From Pontibacter mucosus (lineage in GTDB: Bacteria > Bacteroidota > Bacteroidia > Cytophagales > Hymenobacteraceae): a stretch of DNA of 64,000 bases. Both the position numbers and the translations under genes were made by a program. The stretch is from NCBI RefSeq assembly GCF_003054055.1, contig NZ_QBKI01000015.1, positions 1 to 64,000 of the forward strand, written 5' to 3'. The notes under the pieces are model-generated. The model searched no databases, had not been told where the DNA came from, and was given only the letters and a program-made list of their open reading frames with translations. Each line of letters begins with the position of its first letter. Position 1 is the first letter of the stretch. This document shows, piece by piece, positions 40,950 through 50,260 of this stretch.

Positions 40950-42024
40950 GATCTGCTTCTTGGTGCTATACTTCGGAACAGGCTGGTCTCGACAGCAAGA
41001 GTCTGCGGTATTGCTTTCAACTAAACACTCGCGGTGTCCGGAGGTTCCGCGAGTGTTTAGTGCAGTACCGGGTCCAACCACCCCTAACCCCTCCTTATCT
41101 AAGGAGGGGAGTCTGTAGTTACTTTGGCTGAAGTGTAAGTGCTGTAGCTTAAGCCTTTGCGCGGACAGGTCGCGACCTGTCCCTACAAAGTATAAACTCA
41201 GCAAGCGAATACACCCCTAATGAGCGAAGCTCGCAAGTTTCGAACTCCCGTTCTCACTTGTCCTCAAGGGGACAGTCTATACTTGCTACTTTCCTGTTAT
41301 CTCGAGCAGCGCGAGAGATCTATCGGGAATTCTAAAGAGATCTCTCCCAAAGGTCGAGATGACAAAAAGCAGCGGCTATCGACCTTAACCCAGCCTTTGG
41401 GTTGAGCGCCTTCTAGATTTCCGGTGCCCTGAAAGGGCATTGCGACGTCAGGAGCAAAGGAAATGTAGACAGCGCGATGCCCGAAGGCGAGGCCTCCCGG
41501 CCTTGAGGGCACCAAAGTATAGATGCAACTGTAGGTATGTAAGTCTGGAGGATGAACGGCAGCTAGTAAGGATAGCTTAGTTCCAGTTGCGGGAAGTAGT
41601 TGCTATGAAAGCATAAGCTGGCAAGTATAAAAGTATAGTTTAATGCGGACAAGGAAGTCCGAATCAGAAGTGGTTCCGGACATGGATGTCCGGAACAGCG
41701 TTATCAAAGTATAAAAGTATAGCCGAAGTATAAAGTTTTAGCTTTTCAAGCCAGTCGGATTGCAAATCCGACATTATAGGTAGGCACGAGTTGCAAACTC
41801 GCGCCAGCAAGGGGGGACCATCTCTGCCACGCTTGGCAAGAATGCAAAGGCTAGCTTTATGTGAGTCTCGAGACTCGCACCCACTGTCCGTAACCGGGTA
41901 GATACCGGCACCAGAAACTATACTTTCAGCTCATACTACAGCTGTCCATTCTGCAGCAACTGTATTAAAAAAGGCGGCCCTGTTTCCGGAGCCGCCTTTA
42001 CATTATCTACACTTTATACTTGTC
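40950..42024. repeat. 1.1-kb non-coding palindrome cluster, composite repeat copy A
   Basis: No credible gene. Perfect or near-perfect palindromes are at 41021-41060 (14-bp arms), 41163-41182 (GGACAGGTCGCGACCTGTCC), 41296-41363 (imperfect), 41674-41695, 41754-41772 and 41863-41876. Blocks at 41067-41134, 41389-41445, 41545-41596, 41620-41638 and 41741-41773 recur in the same order at 52559-53031. It holds about ten AAGTATA motifs, several as direct doublets (AAGTATAAAAGTATAG). Confidence 0.8.
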
Positions 42025-43023
42025 TTACTTCGGATCGTAGGCCCACTTCAGGTAAATGGCGCCCCAGGTGAAGCCGCCACCGAAGGCGGCCAGGATGATG
42101 TTGTCGCCTTTCTTTAGTTGGTTCTCATACTCCCACAGGCACAGCGGAATGGTGCCGCTGGTGGTGTTGCCGTACTTTTGGATGTTGAGCATCACCTTTT
42201 CGCTGCTCAGGCCCATGCGGTTGGCCGTGGCCTCTATGATGCGCTTATTTGCCTGGTGCGGCACGAGCCATGCCACATCCTCGCCGGTCAGGTGGTTTCG
42301 CTCCATGATCTCTGCTGAAACGTCTGCCATGCCCTTCACGGCGAATTTAAACACCTGCTGCCCTTCCTGGTAAGCAAAGTGCTCACGTGCCTGCACGGTC
42401 TCGATAGAGGCTGGTTTGCGGCTGCCACCGGCTTTCATGTGCAGGAACTGCGCGCCTGTTCCATCCGACTTCAGGATAGAGTCCTGGATGCCCAGCCCTT
42501 CTGTGTTCGGCTCCAGCATCACCGCGCCGCCACCGTCGCCGAAGATAATGCAGGTAGCACGGTCGGTATAATCTACAATGGCAGACATCTTGTCGGCACC
42601 CACTACGATTACCTTCTTGTACTGCCCCGACTCGATGAATTTGGAGCCGGTGGCCAGGGCGAACAGGAAGCCGGAGCAGGCTGCCTGCAGGTCGTAACCG
42701 AAAGCGTTTACAGCACCCACCTCAGCGGTAATCAGGTTGGCCGTAGCCGGGAAAACCATGTCCGGGGTGGTGGTGGCGCAGATAAGCAGGTCTACTTCCT
42801 CCGGCTTGGTGTTTGTTTTTCTGAGCAGTTCTCTTACTGCCGGCACTGCTATGTGCGATGTACCCTTGCCTTCGCCCTTCAGGATGCGCCTCTCTTTGAT
42901 ACCAGTGCGTGTCGTGATCCACTCATCGTTCGTATCAACCATCGTCTCAAGCTCCTTGTTGGTGAGCACGTAGTCTGGTACATAGCCACTTACACCTGTA
43001 ATGGCAGCAGTAATCTTACTCAT
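42025..43023 (-). CDS. fabH: Beta-ketoacyl-ACP synthase III
   Basis: Starts fatty acid synthesis by condensing acetyl-CoA (or branched acyl-CoA) with malonyl-ACP. 332 aa, full length. Catalytic Cys at 116 ([15 protein letters not shown]), His in [10 protein letters not shown] near 255 and Asn in [12 protein letters not shown] near 285 complete the triad. Last gene of the plsX-fabH group, but separated from plsX by a terminator-like hairpin (43076-43137), so its expression may be set apart from the genes upstream. Confidence 0.97.
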   Translation of the reverse strand: MSKITAAITGVSGYVPDYVLTNKELETMVDTNDEWITTRTGIKERRILKGEGKGTSHIAVPAVRELLRKTNTKPEEVDLLICATTTPDMVFPATANLITAEVGAVNAFGYDLQAACSGFLFALATGSKFIESGQYKKVIVVGADKMSAIVDYTDRATCIIFGDGGGAVMLEPNTEGLGIQDSILKSDGTGAQFLHMKAGGSRKPASIETVQAREHFAYQEGQQVFKFAVKGMADVSAEIMERNHLTGEDVAWLVPHQANKRIIEATANRMGLSSEKVMLNIQKYGNTTSGTIPLCLWEYENQLKKGDNIILAAFGGGFTWGAIYLKWAYDPK

Positions 43024-43075
43024 TTGTCAATTCGGTTAAGGTGATAAAGATTAAGGCAGGCAATTTAATAAAAAA

Positions 43076-43137
43076 AAACTTGGCATCACCCTGTCAGTTT
43101 CTTTAAAAAGAATCTTTAGACAGTTGATGCCAAGTTT
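43076..43137 (-). terminator. Terminator or attenuator between plsX and fabH
   Basis: Perfect 13-base outer stem (43076-43088 with 43125-43137; core TTGGCATCA) enclosing smaller CTGTC/GACAG and TTCTTT/AAAGAA stems. In the transcription direction (minus) it is followed by at least eight T. It lies 33 bases after plsX and 52 before fabH. Confidence 0.8.
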
Positions 43138-43170
43138 GAAAACGCCTTTTACAGCTACGAAGCTGCTATG

Positions 43171-44112
43171 TTATGCGCTGTAGTTTTTCTTGAAGCGCTC
43201 CCATACTTTAGAAGAGATCATTTTCTGGGCCTGCAGCACCATGTTGCATATGGCAACCGGGCTGGATACGCCGTGGCCAATCACCACGTTCCCGTTCACT
43301 CCCAGAATCGGGCTTCCGCCTTCCGCTTCGTAGTTAAACTTTTCGAAGAAAGGATCTTTCATGCCTTTCTCGTGCAGGATGTCGTAGAGCGACTCAGCCA
43401 TTTTCAGGATGATGTTGCCTGTGTAGCCGTCGCACACGATCACGTCTGCCTTGTCATTAAACAGGTCACGCCCCTCGATGTTGCCGATAAAGTTGATATT
43501 GACATTGGCCTTCAGGCGCTGGTAGGTCGCCTGAATAACGGTTGTGCCTTTACCTTCTTCCTCACCCAGGTTCATCAGGCCCACCTTCGGGTTCTGAATG
43601 TCGAGTACATACTTGGCGTAGATAGAGCCTAGTTCGCCAAACTGCTCCAGCACTTCCGGCTTGCAGTCGGCGTTTGCCCCCACATCAAGTATAATACCGT
43701 ACCCACCGCTCAGCTTCGGAACGAAGTTGGCGATAGGGGGCCTCAGAATTCCCTCGATTGCTTTTACGCTGAACATGGCTCCAACCAGCATGGCTCCGGT
43801 ATTTCCTGCACTGCAGAAAGCGTCTGCCTTCTGCATTTTCATCATACTAAATCCTACTGCTATGCTCGAGTCGGGCTTTTGCGTCAGGGCCTTGGTGGGG
43901 TGTTCCCCCATCTCAATTACCTGGCTGGCGTTTACGACAGTGATATTGCTGCCCGTGTACCCATATTCCTTGAGTAGACCATTAACCACATCCTCCTTGC
44001 CAATCAGCACGATGGTTGCGCTTTTGTCTATCTCCTGCGCGGCCAATACAGCACCCTTCACAATGGCTTCAGGTGCATAATCACCGCCCATGGCGTCTAA
44101 AGCGATTCTCAT
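43171..44112 (-). CDS. plsX: Phosphate acyltransferase
   Basis: Makes acyl-phosphate from acyl-ACP for phospholipid synthesis; peripheral membrane enzyme of 313 aa. Starts [20 protein letters not shown], the PlsX hallmark, with [28 protein letters not shown] near 85-110 and [13 protein letters not shown] near 140. Located in the conserved order DUF177-rpmF-plsX-fabH. Confidence 0.97.
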   Translation of the reverse strand: MRIALDAMGGDYAPEAIVKGAVLAAQEIDKSATIVLIGKEDVVNGLLKEYGYTGSNITVVNASQVIEMGEHPTKALTQKPDSSIAVGFSMMKMQKADAFCSAGNTGAMLVGAMFSVKAIEGILRPPIANFVPKLSGGYGIILDVGANADCKPEVLEQFGELGSIYAKYVLDIQNPKVGLMNLGEEEGKGTTVIQATYQRLKANVNINFIGNIEGRDLFNDKADVIVCDGYTGNIILKMAESLYDILHEKGMKDPFFEKFNYEAEGGSPILGVNGNVVIGHGVSSPVAICNMVLQAQKMISSKVWERFKKNYSA

Positions 44113-44164
44113 TTACGGGGGTGTTTAGAAATTATACTGAACTATAATTTAAAGCAGCGGATGC

Positions 44165-44362
44165 TTACTGTGCGTTCGTTGTATAATTTTTGATAGCCAG
44201 CTTGCCTTTGTGGTACAGGTCGCCGTCTACCACGTACGCGTGGTGGAACAGGTGTGGCGTGTCTGTAGTTGGGCAGATGGCAATAGCTTTCTCAGAAAGG
44301 CCTTGGTGAGTTCTTCTCTTATCTCTTCTGGTCTTCGAAATCTTGCGTTTAGGATGTGCCAT
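44165..44362 (-). CDS. rpmF: 50S ribosomal protein L32
   Basis: Basic protein of 65 aa: MAHPKRKISKTRRDKRRTH at the N terminus, then CPTTDTPHLFHHAYVVDGDLYHKGK. Only one Cys remains of the zinc-ribbon type, so it is the zinc-independent form. Position between DUF177 and plsX is the common bacterial order. Confidence 0.97.
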   Translation of the reverse strand: MAHPKRKISKTRRDKRRTHQGLSEKAIAICPTTDTPHLFHHAYVVDGDLYHKGKLAIKNYTTNAQ

Positions 44363-44412
44363 TTTTAGTTAATGATTTACTTGCGTTTATACTTTATACT
44401 TCTGAAATTCTG

Positions 44413-44985
44413 TTAGTTAAGGTTTCGGAGGGCGTCCCAGCGCGGGTCTGTATCGTCCTCGTCGTCATCCTCGTCTGTGCCGGCATCGGTGCGGGAAGTA
44501 TAGATCAGGATGTCCTGGTCATCTGCTTCCTCTTCCTCGTCTTCCTCCACAAAGCGGGGGTGCAGCTTCTTCATTGGCAGCGACAGCCCGATATAATCGT
44601 AGAGGTGCTGCGCAATGTTGATTGTCTGCGTGTTTGGCGTTATCTGCCACAGGTCATCGTCCAGCTCCGCGTTCTCCTCACCGTATTTGATGCGGAACGT
44701 GGCCTGCACATCCACCGGGTGGTCAAACTCCTCCAGGCTTCTGTCGCAGGTCAGGCGCACGTGGCCTGTAATGTCGAAGCGGAAGGTAAGCAGCGACTCT
44801 GTCTTATCCAGTTCCACATCCGCCTTTAGCTCGCCGCCAAGTATAATTTCCTTGCCGAACTCCTCAAAAAAGTCGTCGTTCAGCGTAAACTCATACTTGT
44901 GTGTGCGGTTGCTGAGCTTGGCAATGCCGATCTCGTAATCTTTTAGCTTCTTCACACCAATCGACTCTTTATTGCAAGGTTGCAA
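44413..44985 (-). CDS. DUF177 (YceD) family protein
   Basis: Acidic protein of about 180-190 aa. Two starts compete: ATG 44985 or GTG 44955, the latter giving a start at VKKLKDYEIGIAKLS. Middle part LLTFRFDITGHVRLTCDRSLEEFDHPVD carries the conserved Cys region of DUF177; the C terminus is very acidic (EEEADDQD, DEDDDEDDTDP) and ends with DPRWDALRNL. The family, next to rpmF in most bacteria, is linked to 23S rRNA accumulation. Confidence 0.9.
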   Translation of the reverse strand: MQPCNKESIGVKKLKDYEIGIAKLSNRTHKYEFTLNDDFFEEFGKEIILGGELKADVELDKTESLLTFRFDITGHVRLTCDRSLEEFDHPVDVQATFRIKYGEENAELDDDLWQITPNTQTINIAQHLYDYIGLSLPMKKLHPRFVEEDEEEEADDQDILIYTSRTDAGTDEDDDEDDTDPRWDALRNLN

Positions 44986-45026
44986 AATTAGAACATAATT
45001 CTGATAAATAAAATACCCCGCCTTAA

Positions 45027-46049
45027 TTATAGTGCAGGATTTGCCTCCAGCTGGCGCTTGCGGATAATGTCGCAGGCAAGGAACAACGCCTCCCGGAAAG
45101 AGGTTTCATTCGCAACGTGCTTTGCCGCAATATCATAGGCGGTGCCGTGGTCGGGGGAGGTGCGCACAATAGGCAGGCCGGCGGTGTAGTTCACGCCGCT
45201 CTCAAAGGCCAATGTTTTGAACGGTATCAGCCCCTGATCGTGATACATGGCCAGCACGGCGTCCACTTGCCTGTACTGCTGCATCCCGAAGAAGCCATCG
45301 GCCGGGAACGGGCCGAACACCAGGTGCCCGCGCTCCTTCATCTGCATAATCGTGGGGCGGATGATCTCCATGTCCTCGGTGCCCAGCAGACCGTTTTCGC
45401 CGGCGTGCGGGTTGAGGCCCAGCACAGCGATGCGCGGCTTCAGGATGCCGAAATCGTTGCGCAGCGACTGCTGCAGGATAGTGAGCTTACGGATAAGCAG
45501 CTGCTCAGTAATGCGGTCCGAAACATCCTTGAGCGGCATGTGGCCCGTTACGGTAGCCACGCGCAAATCGCCGCTCACGAGCAGCATCAGGCTCTCGGGG
45601 GCGTCAAAGTAAGAAGTCAGGAACTCAGTATGGCCCGGGAACTGGAACTCCTCGCTCTGGATGTTGTCCTTGTCGATAGGGGCCGTTAACAATCCGTCCA
45701 GAAAACCGGCTTTCAAATCTCTCGAAGCCGCCAGCAGCGAGTCCAGGGAGGCCCTGCCTGATTCCGGGGTGGGGGTACCGGGCGTATACTCCAGGTCATG
45801 GTCCCAGCAGGAGATAAGGTTTACCTTGCGGGGCGCCAGCGCCTGCACCGAATCCACCTGCTGGTAGTTGAAATGCTCCGAGTGCAGCGCCTTGCGTACT
45901 TTGTTAAGTATAGCTGCCGCCCCGTAGATAACAGGGGTGCAGTAATTCAGGATGCGGTTGTCGGACAGTGTCTTCACGACCACCTCCGGCCCGATGCCGT
46001 TGGTGTCGCCGATGCTGATGCCTAATTTAACTTTATACTTGTTGTCCAT
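45027..46049 (-). CDS. pdxA: 4-hydroxythreonine-4-phosphate dehydrogenase
   Basis: Vitamin B6 (pyridoxal phosphate) biosynthesis enzyme of 340 aa, oxidising 4-phosphohydroxy-L-threonine with NAD. Signatures: GISIGDTNGIGPEVVVK at the start, GHTEFLTSYF near 138, metal-binding His in VTGHMPLKDV, LGLNPHAGENGLLG near 212, and AMYHDQGLIPFK near 268. Full length. 41 bases upstream of DUF177 in the same direction. Confidence 0.96.
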   Translation of the reverse strand: MDNKYKVKLGISIGDTNGIGPEVVVKTLSDNRILNYCTPVIYGAAAILNKVRKALHSEHFNYQQVDSVQALAPRKVNLISCWDHDLEYTPGTPTPESGRASLDSLLAASRDLKAGFLDGLLTAPIDKDNIQSEEFQFPGHTEFLTSYFDAPESLMLLVSGDLRVATVTGHMPLKDVSDRITEQLLIRKLTILQQSLRNDFGILKPRIAVLGLNPHAGENGLLGTEDMEIIRPTIMQMKERGHLVFGPFPADGFFGMQQYRQVDAVLAMYHDQGLIPFKTLAFESGVNYTAGLPIVRTSPDHGTAYDIAAKHVANETSFREALFLACDIIRKRQLEANPAL

Positions 46050-46055
46050 GTGTGC

Positions 46056-47489
46056 TTATCGTGCCAGTGCGCTTAGGTAGTTGTAAACAAGGCGAACGCA
46101 GGTGCCTGTGGCCAGTTTGCCGCGGTAGGAGTCCTCGCTCAGCAGGTAAGCCGTGCCGGCAATATCGAAGTGTACCCAAGGGTAGCTCGTGAAAACTTCC
46201 AGGAACTTGCCAGCCGTGATGGCCCCGGCGTCCACACCGCCGATGTTCTTCAGGTCAGCCACGTCAGACTCCAGTTGCTTTTTATACTCATCCCACAGCG
46301 GGAACTCCACCAAACGCTCGTGCACTTCCTCGCCGGCTTTCTTCAGGGCGCCCATCACCTCGTCCCCGGCGGTACCCATTACCACAGAGGCCTCTTTGCC
46401 GATGGCGCGCAGGGCTGCCCCGGTAAGGGTGGCGAAATCCAGCACGAGGGCGGGGTTATACTTTTTGGCAAAGCAAAGGGCATCGGCCAGGATGAGGCGT
46501 CCTTCAGCGTCGGTGTTCAGTACCTCCACCGTCATGCCATTATACATGGTAATCACATCCCCAGGGGCTACCGCTTGTCCGCCGGGGCGGTTGTCGGTGG
46601 CGGGAACTAGGCCAATCACGTGCAGCGGCAGCTTGTTTTTGGCCACGGCGTAAAGTATACCGGCCACGGCGGCAGCGCCAGCCATGTCAGACTTCATGTA
46701 GTCCATAGAGTTTGGCGTGGGCTTCAGGCTCAGGCCGCCGGTGTCGTACACCACGCCTTTGCCCACGAGCACGTAGGGCTGCGTGTTGGTGGAGTTTTCC
46801 GGTTTCCACTCCATAATGGTAAAGGTGGCCGGTTCCTCGCTGCCCTGGTTTACGGCCAGCAGGCCGCCCATCTTCAGCGATTGTATTTGCAGCTCGTCGA
46901 GCACCTCGGTCTTAAAGCCAGCCTCATTTCCCAGCTCCACGAACTGCTCGCCCAATTGTGTGGCCGTCTGGTGGCTGTGGGGCTCATTTACCAGGTCACG
47001 GATTTTCAGCACGGCTTCCAGCACATGGGCCAGTTCCTGCACCTGCTGCTCCGTTACCTGCGCGTCGGCAACGGTTATACTTTGCAGCGGGCTTGGCTTG
47101 GCATCCTTGGTTTTATGCTTCAGGTAAGTATAGTTGCTCAGGTAAATGCCTTCGGCTAAGTATAAACTGGCGCCGGTTCCGGTTTTATCCAGCAGGGCGA
47201 TATGCGCTACTTTATCGGTTTTGAGTTGCTTCAGCAGCGCATGGCCCGCCTGGCGGATAGCTTCCTTGCGCAGGTTATCCGTTTTTGCTTCGGGAGCCAC
47301 CACCACATACACGCGGTGGGAGTAGCGGTTGAGGAGTATAAATTTTGCCTCCTGCTCCACCTGCTGCTGCACATAGGCCTGCTCCTCGGGCTGCAGCTCT
47401 GGCAGCTGCGCCGCCTTACCGGCCTCTACCAAAAGGGCCAGATCGGTGTTTTTTGCTAAGCTTATATCGTATTTAAGTTGTGTAGGCAT
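46056..47489 (-). CDS. Leucyl aminopeptidase (M17)
   Basis: Cytoplasmic zinc/manganese aminopeptidase of 477 aa from ATG 47489 (MPTQLKYDISLAKNTDLALLVEAG); nine residues upstream are not typical. M17 signature NTDAEGRLILADAL near 330, with metal ligands in VGKGVVYDTGGLSLKP and MKSDMAGAAAVAG near 255-280. Releases N-terminal residues from peptides. It ends 6 bases before pdxA and probably heads the pdxA-DUF177-rpmF-plsX run. Confidence 0.94.
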   Translation of the reverse strand: MPTQLKYDISLAKNTDLALLVEAGKAAQLPELQPEEQAYVQQQVEQEAKFILLNRYSHRVYVVVAPEAKTDNLRKEAIRQAGHALLKQLKTDKVAHIALLDKTGTGASLYLAEGIYLSNYTYLKHKTKDAKPSPLQSITVADAQVTEQQVQELAHVLEAVLKIRDLVNEPHSHQTATQLGEQFVELGNEAGFKTEVLDELQIQSLKMGGLLAVNQGSEEPATFTIMEWKPENSTNTQPYVLVGKGVVYDTGGLSLKPTPNSMDYMKSDMAGAAAVAGILYAVAKNKLPLHVIGLVPATDNRPGGQAVAPGDVITMYNGMTVEVLNTDAEGRLILADALCFAKKYNPALVLDFATLTGAALRAIGKEASVVMGTAGDEVMGALKKAGEEVHERLVEFPLWDEYKKQLESDVADLKNIGGVDAGAITAGKFLEVFTSYPWVHFDIAGTAYLLSEDSYRGKLATGTCVRLVYNYLSALAR

Positions 47490-47648
47490 GTCTGGTTCGT
47501 ATCTTTGAGACCGCAATATAGTAAGTATAAAACGTAATGCGAAAACCGGAACCTGACGGGCGGTTTACCGGAATTGCATCCAATTAAAGTATAACGGTTT
47601 TGGGCAGAAAAGTATACTTTGCGCCACCAAAACCATAAGCAACAGAAC

Positions 47649-48434
47649 GTGAGCAACGTAAGACCCAAGAAGCACCTGGGCCAGCATTTCCTGGTAGACC
47701 AGAATATTGCCCTGAAGATAGTGGCGCAACTCACGCTGCCCGGCGGCGTGCAGGATGTACTCGAAATTGGCCCCGGCATGGGCGTGCTTACGCAGTACCT
47801 GTTGCAGCACCCGGAATACCGTACCACGGTGGTAGACATCGACCGGGAATCGATTGCCTACCTGCAGCAGCACTTTCCGCAGCTGGGCAACCGCATCATC
47901 TCCGCCGACTTCCTCAAAACCGACCTGAGCACGCTCTTTCCGGGCAAGTTTGCCATTATCGGGAATTTTCCTTATAATATATCCAGCCAGATATTTTTTA
48001 AAGTGCTGGAGCACCGCGATGTGGTGCCGGAGGTGGTATGCATGATACAGAAGGAGGTGGCCGAGCGCATCGCCGCGCCTCCGGGGTCTAAAACATATGG
48101 CATCCTGAGTGTGCTGCTGCAGGCTTTTTATACCATCGACTACAAGTTTACGGTGGGGGAGAAGGTCTTTAACCCGCCCCCGAAGGTGAAGTCGGCCGTG
48201 ATAAGCCTGGTGCGCAACCAGGTGGAGCGCCTGGCCTGCGACGAGAAACTTTTCCAGCAGGTGGTGAAATTAAGTTTTGGAACCCGCCGCAAGACGCTGC
48301 GTAACTCCCTCCGAAGTTATAACTTGCCACCCGAAGTGCAGGCCCTGCCCGTTTTCGACAAGCGTGCCGAGCAGCTTTCGGTGCAGGACTTTGTGGAGTT
48401 GACCCAACTGATTGAGCAGAATATAAAGCAATAG
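47649..48434 (+). CDS. rsmA: 16S rRNA dimethyladenosine transferase
   Basis: Dimethylates two adjacent adenosines near the 3' end of 16S rRNA (KsgA). 261 aa from GTG 47649, which gives (M)SNVRPKKHLGQHFLVDQNIALKIV; the frame upstream to 47619 has only a TTG. SAM motif VLEIGPGMGVLTQYLL near 40, catalytic NFPYNISSQIFF near 105-116. 154 bases downstream of the divergent aminopeptidase start; mgtE follows 1 base after the stop. Confidence 0.95.
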   Translation: MSNVRPKKHLGQHFLVDQNIALKIVAQLTLPGGVQDVLEIGPGMGVLTQYLLQHPEYRTTVVDIDRESIAYLQQHFPQLGNRIISADFLKTDLSTLFPGKFAIIGNFPYNISSQIFFKVLEHRDVVPEVVCMIQKEVAERIAAPPGSKTYGILSVLLQAFYTIDYKFTVGEKVFNPPPKVKSAVISLVRNQVERLACDEKLFQQVVKLSFGTRRKTLRNSLRSYNLPPEVQALPVFDKRAEQLSVQDFVELTQLIEQNIKQ

Positions 48435-48435
48435 T

Positions 48436-49788
48436 ATGCAGGTAGAGATTACACGTGAGTATATTGAGCAGGTAGAGGAAGCCATTCAGCGCCAGGACCG
48501 GGAGTTTATCCTGAGTACCATGGACGAGATGCACCCGGCCGATATCATCACGGTGCTCTACGAACTGGACGCCAACGAATCGCGCTACGTACTGGACCAA
48601 CTGCCAGCGGAAATCGGCGCCGAAATCCTTAGCGACCTCGACAACGACATCCGCAGCGAGTTCCTCGATAAGTTCACCAGTGAGGAGATTGCCCGCTACA
48701 TCAACCTGATGCACTCAGACGATGCGGTGGACATCCTCAACGAGCAGTCGGTGCAGCGGCGGGAGGAGGTTATCGCGCACATCGATAACAACGAGCAGGC
48801 TGCCGCCATCCTGGACCTGCTGCATTACGAGGAGGATTGCGCCGGCGGTCTGATGGCCAAGGAGTTAATTAAGGTGAACCTGAACTGGCGTGTGCGGCAG
48901 TGTATTGAGGAGGTGCGCCGGCAGGCCGAGCGGGTGGCCCGTATCTATACCGTGTATGTGGTGGATGACCGCGACAAGCTGCTGGGGCGCGTCAGCGTGA
49001 AGCGCCTGCTGCTGTCCAAGGACGACACGCTGGTAAAGGACATCTACAGCGAGGACGTGATCTCGGTGGAGTCTTACAAGAGCGAGAATGAGGTGGTGAA
49101 CCTGATGCAGCGCTACGACCTGGAGGCCATTCCTGTGGTGAACATACAAGGGCGCCTGCTGGGCCGCATCACCATCGACGACGTGGTGGACGTGATGCAG
49201 GAGCAGGCCGAACTCAGCCGCCAGCTCATGACCGGTATCACCGAGAACGTGGAGGAGGACGACAGCGTGCTGCGTATCTCTCGCGCGCGTCTGCCCTGGT
49301 TGATCATCGGCATGGTGGGTGGCTTGCTGGCGGCGCACTTCATGGGTTTTTATGAGGATGACATCGCCCTGCTGCCGGCCATCGCGCTGTTTGTGCCGCT
49401 CATCACGGCTACGGGTGGTAACGTGGGCATTCAGTCCTCTTCCATCATCATCCAGACGCTCTCCTCCAACGAAGTGATGTTTGATAACATTGCCCAGCGT
49501 ATGCTGAAGGTGTTTCTGGTAGCCTTGCTGAACGCCTTTATCATCTCCATACTTGTTTTTTCGGCCACGTACCTCTTTAAACAGGATTTTACCTTGGCTA
49601 TGGTGGTGTCGGTGGCGCTGTTCTCGGTGGTGATGTTGGCCTCGCTGATGGGCACCATCACCCCAATGATTCTGGACAGGTTTGGCATTAACCCGGCCGT
49701 GGCAGCAGGCCCCTTTATCACCACCGCCAACGACTTATTGGGTCTTGCCATATACTTTGGCGTGGCGCATCTGCTGTATAGTTTGTAG
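48436..49788 (+). CDS. mgtE: Magnesium transporter MgtE
   Basis: Mg2+ channel/transporter of 450 aa. Cytoplasmic N domain (~1-125, acidic repeats), a CBS pair (~135-250; ARIYTVYVVDDRDKLLGRVSVKRLL, DLEAIPVVNIQGRLLGRITIDDVVDVM), a plug helix, then five membrane segments. The pore region PLITATGGNVGIQSSSIIIQTL near 315-335 and the closing PFITTANDLLGLAIYF are typical. The Mg-sensing domains close the pore at high magnesium. Starts next to the rsmA stop. Confidence 0.96.
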   Translation: MQVEITREYIEQVEEAIQRQDREFILSTMDEMHPADIITVLYELDANESRYVLDQLPAEIGAEILSDLDNDIRSEFLDKFTSEEIARYINLMHSDDAVDILNEQSVQRREEVIAHIDNNEQAAAILDLLHYEEDCAGGLMAKELIKVNLNWRVRQCIEEVRRQAERVARIYTVYVVDDRDKLLGRVSVKRLLLSKDDTLVKDIYSEDVISVESYKSENEVVNLMQRYDLEAIPVVNIQGRLLGRITIDDVVDVMQEQAELSRQLMTGITENVEEDDSVLRISRARLPWLIIGMVGGLLAAHFMGFYEDDIALLPAIALFVPLITATGGNVGIQSSSIIIQTLSSNEVMFDNIAQRMLKVFLVALLNAFIISILVFSATYLFKQDFTLAMVVSVALFSVVMLASLMGTITPMILDRFGINPAVAAGPFITTANDLLGLAIYFGVAHLLYSL

Positions 49789-49828
49789 TTATGGCAAATA
49801 TTAGGTACTAAAATTTCAGTAGAAAGGG

Positions 49829-50191
49829 ATGTCAAGGTTTCTAGAAAGGGAATCAAGAGTCAAACAGACTAAGCTTTATATTCTTGAGAACACCTCCGCA
49901 AGTTTACTGAATAACAAAAAATGGCATCGCATCTTAGGGAAGCTTCTGAACGAAGGACAAAGCTTTAAAATTAAACTGCTTTTATCAGACCGCATCTTAA
50001 CGTGTGACTTTATCAGAGAGATTGAAGTTACATCAGCATTGTTCGACGAAACTGGTAATTTTATTGAATATCTGGAGAGTGAATTTATTACCCTAAACAG
50101 GACTGAAGAAATGATAGGATTTCTTAATGAGTTAAATATTAATTACTTAGAGAGCTCAAGTCAAATTATAATTATGGGTTACCTAAAATAA
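49829..50191 (+). CDS. AT-rich hypothetical protein
   Basis: Protein of 120 aa, soluble, helix-strand mix (LYILENTSASLLNNKKWHRILGKLL; IKLLLSDRILTCDFIREIEV). I recognise no family. The gene is much richer in A/T than its neighbours and lacks the AAGTATA motif, so it may be acquired. It stands alone between mgtE and the hydroxyacid dehydrogenase. Confidence 0.6.
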   Translation: MSRFLERESRVKQTKLYILENTSASLLNNKKWHRILGKLLNEGQSFKIKLLLSDRILTCDFIREIEVTSALFDETGNFIEYLESEFITLNRTEEMIGFLNELNINYLESSSQIIIMGYLK

Positions 50192-50260
50192 AAACTGGCT
50201 ATAATCTAGCTCATAAACCATGCTGTAGCTACGCCTTGCTCGCTTTATTTACTAACCAGT

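Noticed and set aside
40950-42024. Degraded insertion sequence
   Set aside because: No transposase-like frame on either strand and no matching terminal repeats; the palindromes are scattered.
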